NCBI GenBank assembly: GCA_038255145.1
Contig: JBBSLP010000008.1
Span: 50,995-114,994 of the forward strand
Reading direction: 5' to 3'
Length of the DNA: 64,000 nt
From: WHTX01 sp038255145
Lineage (GTDB): Bacteria > Actinomycetota > Acidimicrobiia > Acidimicrobiales > CAIXPF01
This document shows, piece after piece, positions 42,625 to 50,332 of this stretch. Under the pieces are notes generated by a model, which saw only the letters and a list, made by a program, of their open reading frames with translations, was not told the DNA's origin and made no database searches. The position numbers and the translations under genes are program-made. Within the stretch, counting starts at the first letter, position 1. Every line of letters begins with the position of its first letter.

Positions 42625-43181
42625 GATGCCTCTCCGCTCGAAGACTGGTTCACGTACTCCTCGATGGCGGCCAGCTCACGCGACAGGTCGAGGTCGCGAC
42701 CGATCACCCGGGATGCGGCATCGACGGCCACGGTGGCCACGCCGCTGCGCAGCTGGGTCAGGGCCGCGTTCTTGGCTGCGGTGACCTCGGCCACCGCTGC
42801 GTTGCGCAGCTCGTTGATCTCGGCGTTGGCCTCGGCGAAGCGCTGGGCCCGGTACTGGTCGGCTTCTTCGCGGGCGACACCGATGATGGCGTTCGCCTCG
42901 GTGCGGGCCTGGGCCAGGCGGGCGTCATACGCCGCCTGGGCCTCGCTGGCACCGGACTCGGCGGCGTCGGCCGCCTCGCGGTCGGCCCGCAGACGCTTCT
43001 CCCGACCGTCCATCACCCGCAGCACGGGTGGGAGCAGCACGAACTTCATCAGCGCGTACAGCAGGAAGAAGCAGACGGCGCCCCAGAACAGCTCGTTGGC
43101 AACGGGCAGGATGGGGTTGACCGTCTTGGTCGACTCTTCTACGGCCTCGGCCTCGGCGGCGAGGATCATCGCTAGGAACAC
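42621..43181 (-). CDS. atpF: ATP synthase Fo b-type subunit (upstream copy, b' candidate)
   Basis: A second, divergent b-type subunit of 186 residues: Glu-rich N terminus, membrane helix (ELFWGAVCFFLLYALMKFVLLPPVL) and an Ala/Glu-rich coiled coil (KRLRADREAADAAESG). It shares the layout but little sequence with the downstream copy, so this is an old duplication. The GTG start has GGAGG upstream. Order E-b'-b-H is that of operons with b/b' stalks (e.g. purple and cyanobacteria); actinobacteria such as Mycobacterium instead have b and a b-delta fusion. Confidence 0.9.
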   Translation of the reverse strand: MFLAMILAAEAEAVEESTKTVNPILPVANELFWGAVCFFLLYALMKFVLLPPVLRVMDGREKRLRADREAADAAESGASEAQAAYDARLAQARTEANAIIGVAREEADQYRAQRFAEANAEINELRNAAVAEVTAAKNAALTQLRSGVATVAVDAASRVIGRDLDLSRELAAIEEYVNQSSSGEAS

Positions 43182-43214
43182 TGGTCCTCCAGGGTGCGCC
43201 TGATGGCGGTGGGA

Positions 43215-43505
43215 TCAGACGAACTTGAGGAGGATGAAGACCACGAAGCCGATGAGGGCCAGGGCCTCGGTGAACGCGATGCCGAGGAACATGGTGGTGC
43301 GCACCATGCCGGCTGCTTCGGGCTGACGGGCCATGGCCTGGACGGACTGGCCGACGAGGTAGCCGATGCCGATGCCGGGGCCGATGGCGGCGAGGCCGTA
43401 GGCGAAACCGGCGCTCGAGGCGCCGCTGGCCGCCTTCACGTCGGCCGGGTCCGCAAGGGTCGTCGCCTCCTGGGCGAGCTGGGCGGCGTGGACGAGGATG
43501 CTCAT
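43215..43505 (-). CDS. atpE: ATP synthase Fo c subunit
   Basis: A 96-residue rotor-ring subunit. Two membrane helices flank the polar loop MARQPEAAG. The essential carboxylate is Glu in GIAFTEALALIGFV. It is followed by Ala rather than Ser/Thr, which points to protons rather than Na+ as the coupling ion. The N terminus is about 25 residues longer than the usual c subunit (VHAAQLAQEATTLADPADVK) and looks like a cleavable or membrane-inserting leader, as in some other bacteria. First helix has the glycine-rich GLAAIGPGIGIGYLVG. Confidence 0.96.
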   Translation of the reverse strand: MSILVHAAQLAQEATTLADPADVKAASGASSAGFAYGLAAIGPGIGIGYLVGQSVQAMARQPEAAGMVRTTMFLGIAFTEALALIGFVVFILLKFV

Positions 43506-43629
43506 CGGGTCTCTGTTCTCCTGTATCCGGGTGCACGCCCCCGGGGAGGACCGGTGGCGAGATCGAGGTCATGCGACATGGCGTACTGCGACGGTGGTGG
43601 CGGCGAGACGGACGCCCGCGAGGTGGGGG

Positions 43630-44397
43630 TCAGTGCTCGGGGTGCATGGCGCCACCGATGTACACAGCGGCGAGGATGGTGAAGATGTAGGCCTGCAGGA
43701 ACGCGACCATCACCTCGAACCCGGTGAGGGCGACCAGCATGAAGAAGGAGAAGGGCAGGGCCAGCACGAGGAGGTTCAGCGACCACAGCGTGATGCAGAG
43801 GACGCTGAAGGTCACCAGGAGGATGTGGCCGGCCAGCATGTTGGCGAAGAGTCGTACGGCGAGCGAGAAGGGCCGCACGAGGAAGGTCGAGATGAACTCG
43901 ATCGGGGTGACCAGCAGGTACAGGGCCTTGGGCACGCCCGGCGGGAACAGGGCGTTCTTGAAGTAGCCCGCGCCCTGGTGCTTGAGGCCGACGGCGATGA
44001 AGAACACCCAGACGAACAGGGCCATGATCGCCGGGTTCGCCATGCGGGCGTTGGCCGGCATGTTGAAGAAGGGGATGACTTCGAAGATGTTTCCGAAGAA
44101 GATGAAGAAGAAGAGCGTCGTCAGCAGCGGGAGGTACTTGTCGCCGCCGTGGGTGCCGATGGTCGGCCCCACGATCTGACCTCGGATGAAGTCGACCGAG
44201 ATCTCGGCGAAGTTCTGCGCTCCCCGGGGCACGAGGGCCCGGCCCCGTCCTCCGACGAGGAAGATGCCGGCCGTGACCACGAGGGCGATCACGTTGATCA
44301 GCGCGACCTTGTTGAACCCGTAGAAGGCGTCGCCACCCCCCAGGTTCGGCCACTCGACGATGTTCTCGATCGGCGGGAACTCAAGCCCGAAGATCAC
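43630..44397 (-). CDS. atpB: ATP synthase Fo a subunit
   Basis: The 255-residue stator proton-channel subunit. The essential Arg is in SLAVRLFANMLAGH, and the last helix carries EVMVAFLQAYIFTILAAVYIG with the conserved Gln and Tyr. Five to six membrane helices are visible. It starts at GTG 44395-44397 with AGGAG upstream, 15 bp after the atpI-like stop. Ending AMHPEH is typical for the family. Confidence 0.96.
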   Translation of the reverse strand: MIFGLEFPPIENIVEWPNLGGGDAFYGFNKVALINVIALVVTAGIFLVGGRGRALVPRGAQNFAEISVDFIRGQIVGPTIGTHGGDKYLPLLTTLFFFIFFGNIFEVIPFFNMPANARMANPAIMALFVWVFFIAVGLKHQGAGYFKNALFPPGVPKALYLLVTPIEFISTFLVRPFSLAVRLFANMLAGHILLVTFSVLCITLWSLNLLVLALPFSFFMLVALTGFEVMVAFLQAYIFTILAAVYIGGAMHPEH

Positions 44398-44412
44398 CTG
44401 CGGGTCTCCTCG

Positions 44413-44919
44413 TCAGCGTGCGCCACGGACGCCCGTGGTCGCCGCGGTTCGTGCGGTCGGGGGACGAAGCCCGGGGTGGGCGAGGGAGATGGACACGTAG
44501 CGCATCTCCCAGAAGAGCAGGCCGAGGTGGGTCACGATGAGCACCACGCCCAAGGCCCAGAAGTTCATCCACGACGCGTTGGCTACAGCCAGGACGGCGA
44601 GGAAGATGAGCCCGAGCCGGAGGAGGAAGCCGAAGAGCGCCACCCCCATGAGCAGCGCCAGCGAGATGCGCGCCGCCCAGGCCAGCATGAGGGCCGAGAC
44701 CACCAGGTTGGCCAGCACGATGACCACGGCGTAGGCGGCGCTGACAGCACCGTCGACCCCACCGATCACGGCACCGATCAACACCAGGAACGGGAGGAAC
44801 GGCAGGGAGCGCCGCACCATGTCCCGGGCGATCTGTGGCTCGGGTGCCGGGCCCTCGAGGACGGGAGCGGGATGGAACGGGTCCGACGCCGAGGCGCTGT
44901 TCATCGGTTCTGTGACCAT
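44413..44919 (-). CDS. atpI: ATP synthase subunit I-like membrane protein
   Basis: A 168-residue protein with four membrane segments after an acidic 35-residue N terminus (first segment SLPFLPFLVLIGAVIGG, last FWALGVVLIVTHLGLLFW). Position directly before atpB and the topology fit AtpI, which helps c-ring assembly and Mg2+ uptake in other bacteria; sequence similarity is weak by eye. ATG 44919 has GAGGAGG upstream. Its start overlaps the end of the upstream small gene by 19 bp. Confidence 0.75.
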   Translation of the reverse strand: MVTEPMNSASASDPFHPAPVLEGPAPEPQIARDMVRRSLPFLPFLVLIGAVIGGVDGAVSAAYAVVIVLANLVVSALMLAWAARISLALLMGVALFGFLLRLGLIFLAVLAVANASWMNFWALGVVLIVTHLGLLFWEMRYVSISLAHPGLRPPTARTAATTGVRGAR

Positions 44920-45152
44920 GGCCCCTCCTCGTCGTGTCGTCGCATCTCGCGGTCGTATCCCAGCCACAGCTTGATCACCGTGCCGACCGCGCCAGTCACG
45001 AGCATGAGCAACGTGAAGACGGGCAGCACGCCCAGCCAACGGTCGATCACGTAGCCGACGGCACCGAAGATCACCGGCACCAGGGCGAGCTCGAAGCTCC
45101 CGCTCTGGCGATTGATGTCCCTCGAAAGCTCGCGGCGCTGCGAAACGTCCAA
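44901..45152 (-). CDS. AtpZ/AtpI-family small membrane protein, first gene of the atp operon
   Basis: An 83-residue protein with two membrane helices (ALVPVIFGAVGYVIDRWLG and FTLLMLVTGAVGTVIKLW) and a conserved-looking YVIDRWLG turn; this is the AtpZ pattern of small proteins at the front of atp operons, reported to form Mg2+/Ca2+ channels with AtpI. The start is TTG 45150-45152, chosen because the preceding in-frame residues are Pro/Arg-rich. A well-formed promoter lies 60 bp upstream. Confidence 0.7.
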   Translation of the reverse strand: MDVSQRRELSRDINRQSGSFELALVPVIFGAVGYVIDRWLGVLPVFTLLMLVTGAVGTVIKLWLGYDREMRRHDEEGPWSQNR

Positions 45153-45211
45153 CCTGGCCCATCCGGGTCTACCACCGCCACGGGGGCGGAGGAGCTTGTG
45201 AATCGAGGCGC

Positions 45212-45240
45212 AATCTAGGAGAGGGCGCGTCGTGCCGCAA
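45212..45240 (-). promoter_or_regulatory. promoter of the atp operon
   Basis: On the minus strand TTGCGG (45235-45240), 17 bases, then TAGATT (45212-45217). This is one of the few full -35/-10 pairs in the window. The leader would be about 55 nt and can form a CCGCC/GGCGG hairpin. Confidence 0.65.
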
Positions 45241-45277
45241 GTTCGCTGGCTGTCCCGAACCCCGCTCGGCCAGGTGG

Positions 45278-45292
45278 CCGGGAGGCTCCCGG
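45278..45292 (-). terminator. terminator after the AlgX-like gene
   Basis: CCGGGA and TCCCGG pair around GGC, 20 bases past the AlgX-like stop. It separates that gene from the atp promoter. Confidence 0.45.
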
Positions 45293-45312
45293 GGCAGGTC
45301 AGCCGGGGACGC

Positions 45313-46446
45313 TCAGCCGGCCGGCCAGCGCTCGGCCAGGCCGGTGGACCCCAGCTTGTCACCCGTGCGCCAGGTGAACTCGCGCTCCGCGCCCTCGGCC
45401 ACCACGGTGCCGGCCCCGTCGAGCGCGGCCTCGGCCTCGGGGGAACCCAGGTCGTTCCAGTGCACGAAGGCGACGTCGGCGAAGTAGGGGGCCAGCAGGT
45501 CGATGGCGGGGATGCCGAAGGAGTCGTAGAGGATCACGGTGCGTCCGCCGATCAGGGCGGCGCCGGTGCTCGTCGAGGTGAAGCGCTCGATGGGTGGGGC
45601 CCCGTCGACGGGGGTCTCGGGCCCCGTCGTGGTCGTCACCCCCGCCCGCTCGACGGCGTACTCGCGGATCTCGATGGTCTGGGGCAGGCCCAGCAACCGG
45701 GTGAGGTCGGGCTCGAACGGTGTGGGTTCGCCCGGCACCAGGGCCCGGGGATCCCACAGCGAGGGATCGAGCGAGTCGACGACCTGTCGGGCCAGCAGCG
45801 CGGCGCCCTGGTCGGTCCAGTGGGTGTCGCGCTCGTAGTACAGGGGGTCGGCGGACTCGCCCTTGAGCGCCTCGACGGGGCCGAAGAGGTCGACGTACCA
45901 GGGCCTCGACGGGTCGCCGAGCTCGGCCCGGAGCCGGGCCAGCGCCTCGCGCCCACAGGCCCCCTCGTTGCGGAGGCGGTCCGTCAGGTGCTCCGGGTAG
46001 ACGGTGGTCTTCTCGGGGGCGAGCAGGTACCGGAACGTCACCCCCCGGCCCTCGAGGCCCCGGGCGAAGCGGTCGAGGATGGCCACGCCCTGCTCGGTGG
46101 TCGTGGTCTCGGTGCACAGCCGGGTCAGCGAGGGCCCGTAGTACAGCCAGCCGTCGGTGCCCCGGCGCACATCGCCCCGGTCCCCCTTCCAGATGAGCTC
46201 GTTGGCCTTGGCGTTGGCCCTGATGGCCAGGCCCCGCAGCGAGAACCTGTCGCTCAGGTAGGCGTCGAGGGCCACGTAGGTCTTGGTGTCGAACAGGCTG
46301 GCGGCGTCGATGTCGGGGACCTGGCTGGCCGAGCGGTTGTCGGTGGACCCCGGGCGCTGGCCGGCCACGGTGAGGACCAGGGGCACGGAGATGAAGGCCA
46401 GGAAACTGACCACGACGAGGATCTGGGCGAGGCGGCGCATGCTCAC
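45313..46446 (-). CDS. AlgX/AlgJ-like SGNH O-acetyltransferase
   Basis: A 377-residue protein with an N-terminal signal/anchor helix (ILVVVSFLAFISVPLVL) and an SGNH-type domain of the alginate acetylation family. DGWLYYG near residue 98, Asp207-x-His209 in YERDTHWTD and Ser309 in LYDSFG match the catalytic triad of AlgX/AlgJ, which act outside the cytoplasmic membrane on polysaccharide. It follows the MBOAT gene by 43 bp on the same strand; together they make an acetyl-transfer pair (MBOAT moves the acetyl across, AlgX-like puts it on the glycan). The start is GTG 46446, or ATG 46440. Confidence 0.85.
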   Translation of the reverse strand: MSMRRLAQILVVVSFLAFISVPLVLTVAGQRPGSTDNRSASQVPDIDAASLFDTKTYVALDAYLSDRFSLRGLAIRANAKANELIWKGDRGDVRRGTDGWLYYGPSLTRLCTETTTTEQGVAILDRFARGLEGRGVTFRYLLAPEKTTVYPEHLTDRLRNEGACGREALARLRAELGDPSRPWYVDLFGPVEALKGESADPLYYERDTHWTDQGAALLARQVVDSLDPSLWDPRALVPGEPTPFEPDLTRLLGLPQTIEIREYAVERAGVTTTTGPETPVDGAPPIERFTSTSTGAALIGGRTVILYDSFGIPAIDLLAPYFADVAFVHWNDLGSPEAEAALDGAGTVVAEGAEREFTWRTGDKLGSTGLAERWPAG

Positions 46447-46489
46447 AGGAGGGCTCCGGGCACTGGGTCCATCAGAACTGGACGTACCT

Positions 46490-47917
46490 TCAGAACTGGA
46501 AGTAGAGGAAGGGCGAGAAGGTCCCGCTGATGACGATCACGGCCGTGTAGGGCAACGCCAGGCCGACGAGGGCCAGGCGGGCGGGCTCGATCCACTTGGC
46601 CCGGGAGTGCTCGATCAGCCGACCGAAGACCAGGTCGCGGGGCAGGAAGAACACGGCCGACGCGGCCACGAGCACGACCAGGTTGCGCCGTCCCAGGCCC
46701 AGGGTGACGAGGTCGGTGGACACCGAGGAGAACGGGTTCAGCATCGACCGGTAGAAGTCCAGCGCGGTGTGGACGTCGGGGGCGCGGAAAAGCACCCAGC
46801 CCACCGCCACCAACAGCAGGGTCACCCCCCGGCTGACCACGGGATGGGGGGCACCGTCGAGGAAGCGCCAGCCCCGCACCCGCTCCACCAGCATCAGGCC
46901 GCCGTGGTAGAGGCCCCAGATGAGGAAGGTCCAGTTGGCGCCGTGCCAAAGCCCGGTGGCGGCGAAGACGATCAGCAGGTTGACGTAGGTCCGCCGGCCG
47001 CCGGCGTTGCCGCCGAGGGGGATGTAGAGGTAGTCCCGGAACCAGTTGGAGAGCGTGATGTGCCAACGCCGCCAGAAGTCGGTGATGGAGTACGACGAAT
47101 AGGGCCGGTTGAAGTTCTCGGGGAACCGGAACCCGAACATGCGGGCCAGGCCGATGGCCATGTCCGAGTAGCCGGAGAAGTCGAAGTAGATCTGCAGGGT
47201 GTAGGCCAGCACCCCCAGCCACGCCGCGGTGAAGCTGCGCTGGCCGGTGGGGAGGGCGAAGGCGCCGTTGGCCACCTCGGCGATGGCGTCGGCGATCACC
47301 ACCTTCTTGGCCAGGCCCCAGATGAAGCGGCTGGCCCCGTCGGCGAAGTCGTCCAGGGTCTGCGTGCGCTGGGTGAACTGGGCCTGGATCTCGTGGTAGC
47401 GGACGATCGGGCCGGCCACGAGCTGGGGGAACAGCGTCATGTACAGGGCGAAGTCGACCAGGTTGCGCAACGGGCGGCAGCGCCGGCGGGCGATGTCCAC
47501 GGTGTAGCTGAGCCCGTGGAAGGTGAAGAACGAGATGCCGATGGGCAGGACGACGGCGTTCCACTGGAGCCGCTCGACGCCGACGGCGTCGAAGAGCGAG
47601 TCGAGCTGGCCGACGAAGAAGTTGGCGTACTTGAAGTAGCCGAGCAGGGCCAGGTTGGCGACGATGTCCACCGCCACCAGCCGCCTCGCGCCCCGCTCGT
47701 CACCCCGGTCCTGCCGCGCGCCCACGGCCAGGCCGAAGCCGTAGTTGAGCAGGATGGAGAAGACCAGCAGCAGCGCCAGCTCCCCTGCCCCCCACAGGTA
47801 GAACAGCAGGCTGGCCACGAGGAGCACGGCGTTGCGGGCCCGCTTGGGGGCCACGAAGTAGGCGCCGAGCACCACGGGGAGGAAGAAGAAGAGGAACTGG
47901 ACCGAGGAGAAGACCAT
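46490..47917 (-). CDS. MBOAT family O-acyltransferase (AlgI-like)
   Basis: A 475-residue polytopic membrane protein of the AlgI/DltB group. The conserved MBOAT histidines are in TGLWHGANWTFLIWGLYHG, and the family's PISFFTFHGLSYTVD-type and DFSGYSDMAIGLARMFG segments are present. It transports an acyl group, usually acetyl, from cytosolic donor to the extracytoplasmic face. Start ATG 47917 (MVFSSVQFLFFFLP) was used because the additional 15 upstream residues are charged and not membrane-like. In the same probable operon as the AlgX-like gene. Confidence 0.92.
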   Translation of the reverse strand: MVFSSVQFLFFFLPVVLGAYFVAPKRARNAVLLVASLLFYLWGAGELALLLVFSILLNYGFGLAVGARQDRGDERGARRLVAVDIVANLALLGYFKYANFFVGQLDSLFDAVGVERLQWNAVVLPIGISFFTFHGLSYTVDIARRRCRPLRNLVDFALYMTLFPQLVAGPIVRYHEIQAQFTQRTQTLDDFADGASRFIWGLAKKVVIADAIAEVANGAFALPTGQRSFTAAWLGVLAYTLQIYFDFSGYSDMAIGLARMFGFRFPENFNRPYSSYSITDFWRRWHITLSNWFRDYLYIPLGGNAGGRRTYVNLLIVFAATGLWHGANWTFLIWGLYHGGLMLVERVRGWRFLDGAPHPVVSRGVTLLLVAVGWVLFRAPDVHTALDFYRSMLNPFSSVSTDLVTLGLGRRNLVVLVAASAVFFLPRDLVFGRLIEHSRAKWIEPARLALVGLALPYTAVIVISGTFSPFLYFQF

Positions 47918-48249
47918 GCCGTCACTCCCGTCCCTGGACGGAGCCCGCCTTCCAGGGGACATCGGGAGCGTCCTTCGGCCGGAGTCTATCGATGGTCAGC
48001 AGCAGCTCCCCCCGATGGGGGACGGCGCCCACCACGTGGGACATCGACCCATTGCCGTCGCTCGTGCCTCGTGCTGGTCATGACGGTTTCTGGTCATCAG
48101 TTTGCGTTTTCGTTGCGATATCACAACGGTCTGTCGTAACGTGACCTCGTCGGGTGACCCCAACAGGCCCCGATGACCGGCGCGGCGTACCGGTCGACCG
48201 TCGGCGGGCCGGCGGCGAAGTACCAGGTCGGTGACGGGAGGCGGGGCTC
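47918..48249. other. 332-bp divergent gap with a promoter for the beta-helix gene at 48113-48142
   Basis: No gene is seen here. The stretch 48090-48145 is notably AT-richer than its surroundings. On the plus strand TTGCGA (48113-48118), 18 bases and TAACGT (48137-48142) form a plausible promoter, with a leader of about 100 nt for the 48250 gene. The minus-strand promoter for the AlgI-like gene was not identified. Confidence 0.5.
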
Positions 48250-50232
48250 ATGGTTCGGCGTTGCAACGTCCTCCTGCTCGTGTTCCTGGTCGCCGTCATC
48301 GTCCCCTTCGTACATCGGAGCGGTGATGCCCAGGGCCAGCCGGCCTGGCCGGGTCCGGACAACACGGGTGTCACCGCCGGTACGGCGCTGACCCCCCTGC
48401 CCGAGGACGCCCACTACGTGATCGACGTGGACGGCACCGTGCTCGACGGCGTGGACCTGGTCGGCTGTGTGGTCGTCCTGGCCAACGACGTCGTGGTGCG
48501 CAACTCCCGCATCACCTGCCCGGCCTCCATCCCCGTGGTGTGGCTGCGGGAGGGTGCGGGGCTGACCGTCACCGGCAACACCCTGCTGGGCACGGGAGGC
48601 GCGGCGGCGGGGGTGCAGGGATCGTCCATGCGCGTCGAGGCCAACGACATCTCGGGCACGGCCGACGGTGTCAAGGTGGGCTCCGACACCGTCGTCACCG
48701 GCAACTGGATCCACGACCTGTGGGAGGGGATGACGGCGTCGGGGCCCACCCACAACGACGGTGTGCAGATGCAGGGTGGCACCAACGTCGTCATCAGCGG
48801 CAACACCATCACCCACCACGGGCCCCAGGGGAACTCAGCCGTCTTCTTCAAGTCCGACAGCGGCCCCATCACCGACATCACCGTGTCCGGCAACCTCCTG
48901 GGTGGGTTCGGCTTCACCGCCCGCTGCATGCAGTCCGTCGTGGACTGCCGCATCCTCGACAACACGTTCCAGCGCGACGGGCAGCGCTTCGGCCCGGCGT
49001 CGATCGACGCCGGTGCCAGCGGCGTCATCGAGTGCAACGTGTGGGACGACGGCACCCCCCTGGCCCAGAACACGACGCCGTGCCCGCGGGGCCCGGCGAT
49101 GAGCCCCGCCGAAGCGTCTCCGACCACGGCAGTGCCCGAGACGACAGCTCCCCCCGAGACGACCGCTCCCGCCGAGACCACGACACCGCCAGCGCCCGCC
49201 ACGACGGCACCGGCGACCCCGGCACCGATCACGACAGCACCGGCGACGACGACACCGACCACGACGACACCGAGCACGACGACACCGAGCACGGCTGCTC
49301 CCCCGGCCGGCCAACCCGGTGGCGCCGGCGTCGATCCGGCGTCGGTGGACCTGTCCGTCCTCGGCCTCACCCCCGCCGACGTGGCCGCCGTCGACAGCGG
49401 CACCTTCGACTGGTCCCGTCTCGATCTCCGGGAGCTGAACTGGCGGGATCCCGTGGTGCTGCGGGCCATCGTGGCCTTGCTGTGGCAGGTCCACCACGCA
49501 TCGCCGCCAGGTCTGCAGCCCGCAGGCGACACCCCGGGGCCGGCCGGCGACCCGGCGACGGACGACTCCTTCGGGCCCGCATCCACACCTGATCTGGTCC
49601 CCGGTGCCGTGCTGACGCCCCCCCTGCCGTCCACCACCGACAGGGCTGCCGCGGCCGCCCTGCCCGATCGCAGCACCGACCTCCCCGTGCCCACCCTCGA
49701 GCCCCGGGACGGTCCCGCGGTCGGCGGCGCCGTGGACCCGGTCGACGAGGACGACCAGGTCGCCGGGCGGGGTGCGGAGCCCGCCCCGGGCCCGGACGCC
49801 GATCAGGTCGCAGACCAGGGTGAGGTCGTCGTTCCCTCAGCCACCACCCCGACCGACGGCCGGGGCCAGGCGCCGCCTTCCCGGGCCTCGAGCACCGGTA
49901 CGGCCACGGTGGCGGACGAGGCGGCATCGGCGGCGACGGTCGACACCACGCGCCTGTCGCCCCGGGTGACCGGTGGGCTGGTGGAACCCGCCGCCGTTGG
50001 GGTCGAGCGGACCGCCGATCGGACCGGGAGCGAAGAGGCGGCCCGCATCTGGGTCGAGCAGGCCCGGGCCACCGCCGGCAGTGGCGGCCAGCTCATCGAC
50101 CAGTCGCCCACCTGGCTGGGGAGCATGCTCCTGGGCGGGTCGATGGCGTCGATCGTGTGGATCGTCCTCCTCGGCGGGGGGGCCGTGGGCCGCCGCATCC
50201 TGCGGGCATCGTCCAGCCGTCCCCGGCGTTGA
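48250..50232 (+). CDS. membrane-anchored parallel beta-helix surface protein with Thr/Pro stalk
   Basis: A 660-residue exported protein. Residues 1-28 are a signal peptide or anchor (MVRRCNVLLLVFLVAVIVPF). Residues about 35-280 form a right-handed parallel beta-helix of pectate-lyase/PbH1 type, with repeated turns such as LTVTGNTLLGTG, MRVEANDISGTADGV, VVISGNTITHHG and CRILDNTF. Residues 285-355 are a Thr/Pro/Ala stalk with tandem TTTPST units. After an Ala/Asp-rich linker the protein ends with a membrane helix (GSMASIVWIVLLGGGAVG) and a basic tail. Fold relatives are polysaccharide lyases and C5-epimerases; catalytic residues are not evident. It is divergent from the AlgI/AlgX pair, so action on the acetylated polymer is likely but inferred. 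Confidence 0.8.
   Translation: MVRRCNVLLLVFLVAVIVPFVHRSGDAQGQPAWPGPDNTGVTAGTALTPLPEDAHYVIDVDGTVLDGVDLVGCVVVLANDVVVRNSRITCPASIPVVWLREGAGLTVTGNTLLGTGGAAAGVQGSSMRVEANDISGTADGVKVGSDTVVTGNWIHDLWEGMTASGPTHNDGVQMQGGTNVVISGNTITHHGPQGNSAVFFKSDSGPITDITVSGNLLGGFGFTARCMQSVVDCRILDNTFQRDGQRFGPASIDAGASGVIECNVWDDGTPLAQNTTPCPRGPAMSPAEASPTTAVPETTAPPETTAPAETTTPPAPATTAPATPAPITTAPATTTPTTTTPSTTTPSTAAPPAGQPGGAGVDPASVDLSVLGLTPADVAAVDSGTFDWSRLDLRELNWRDPVVLRAIVALLWQVHHASPPGLQPAGDTPGPAGDPATDDSFGPASTPDLVPGAVLTPPLPSTTDRAAAAALPDRSTDLPVPTLEPRDGPAVGGAVDPVDEDDQVAGRGAEPAPGPDADQVADQGEVVVPSATTPTDGRGQAPPSRASSTGTATVADEAASAATVDTTRLSPRVTGGLVEPAAVGVERTADRTGSEEAARIWVEQARATAGSGGQLIDQSPTWLGSMLLGGSMASIVWIVLLGGGAVGRRILRASSSRPRR
49246..49290 (+). 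repeat. 15-bp tandem repeat coding the Thr/Pro stalk
   Basis: Three copies of ACGACGACACCGA(C/G)C in frame, within a longer imperfect Thr-rich run (about 49110-49300). Confidence 0.7.
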
Positions 50233-50332
50233 GCGCCGGGCACCGGATGACCCCCGCCGGGGTCCCGGATCGTCATGGTGTGACAGGTTTCCGGTCCCCG
50301 GGCGCACGGTGGCGGCGATCACGGGCGAACCT

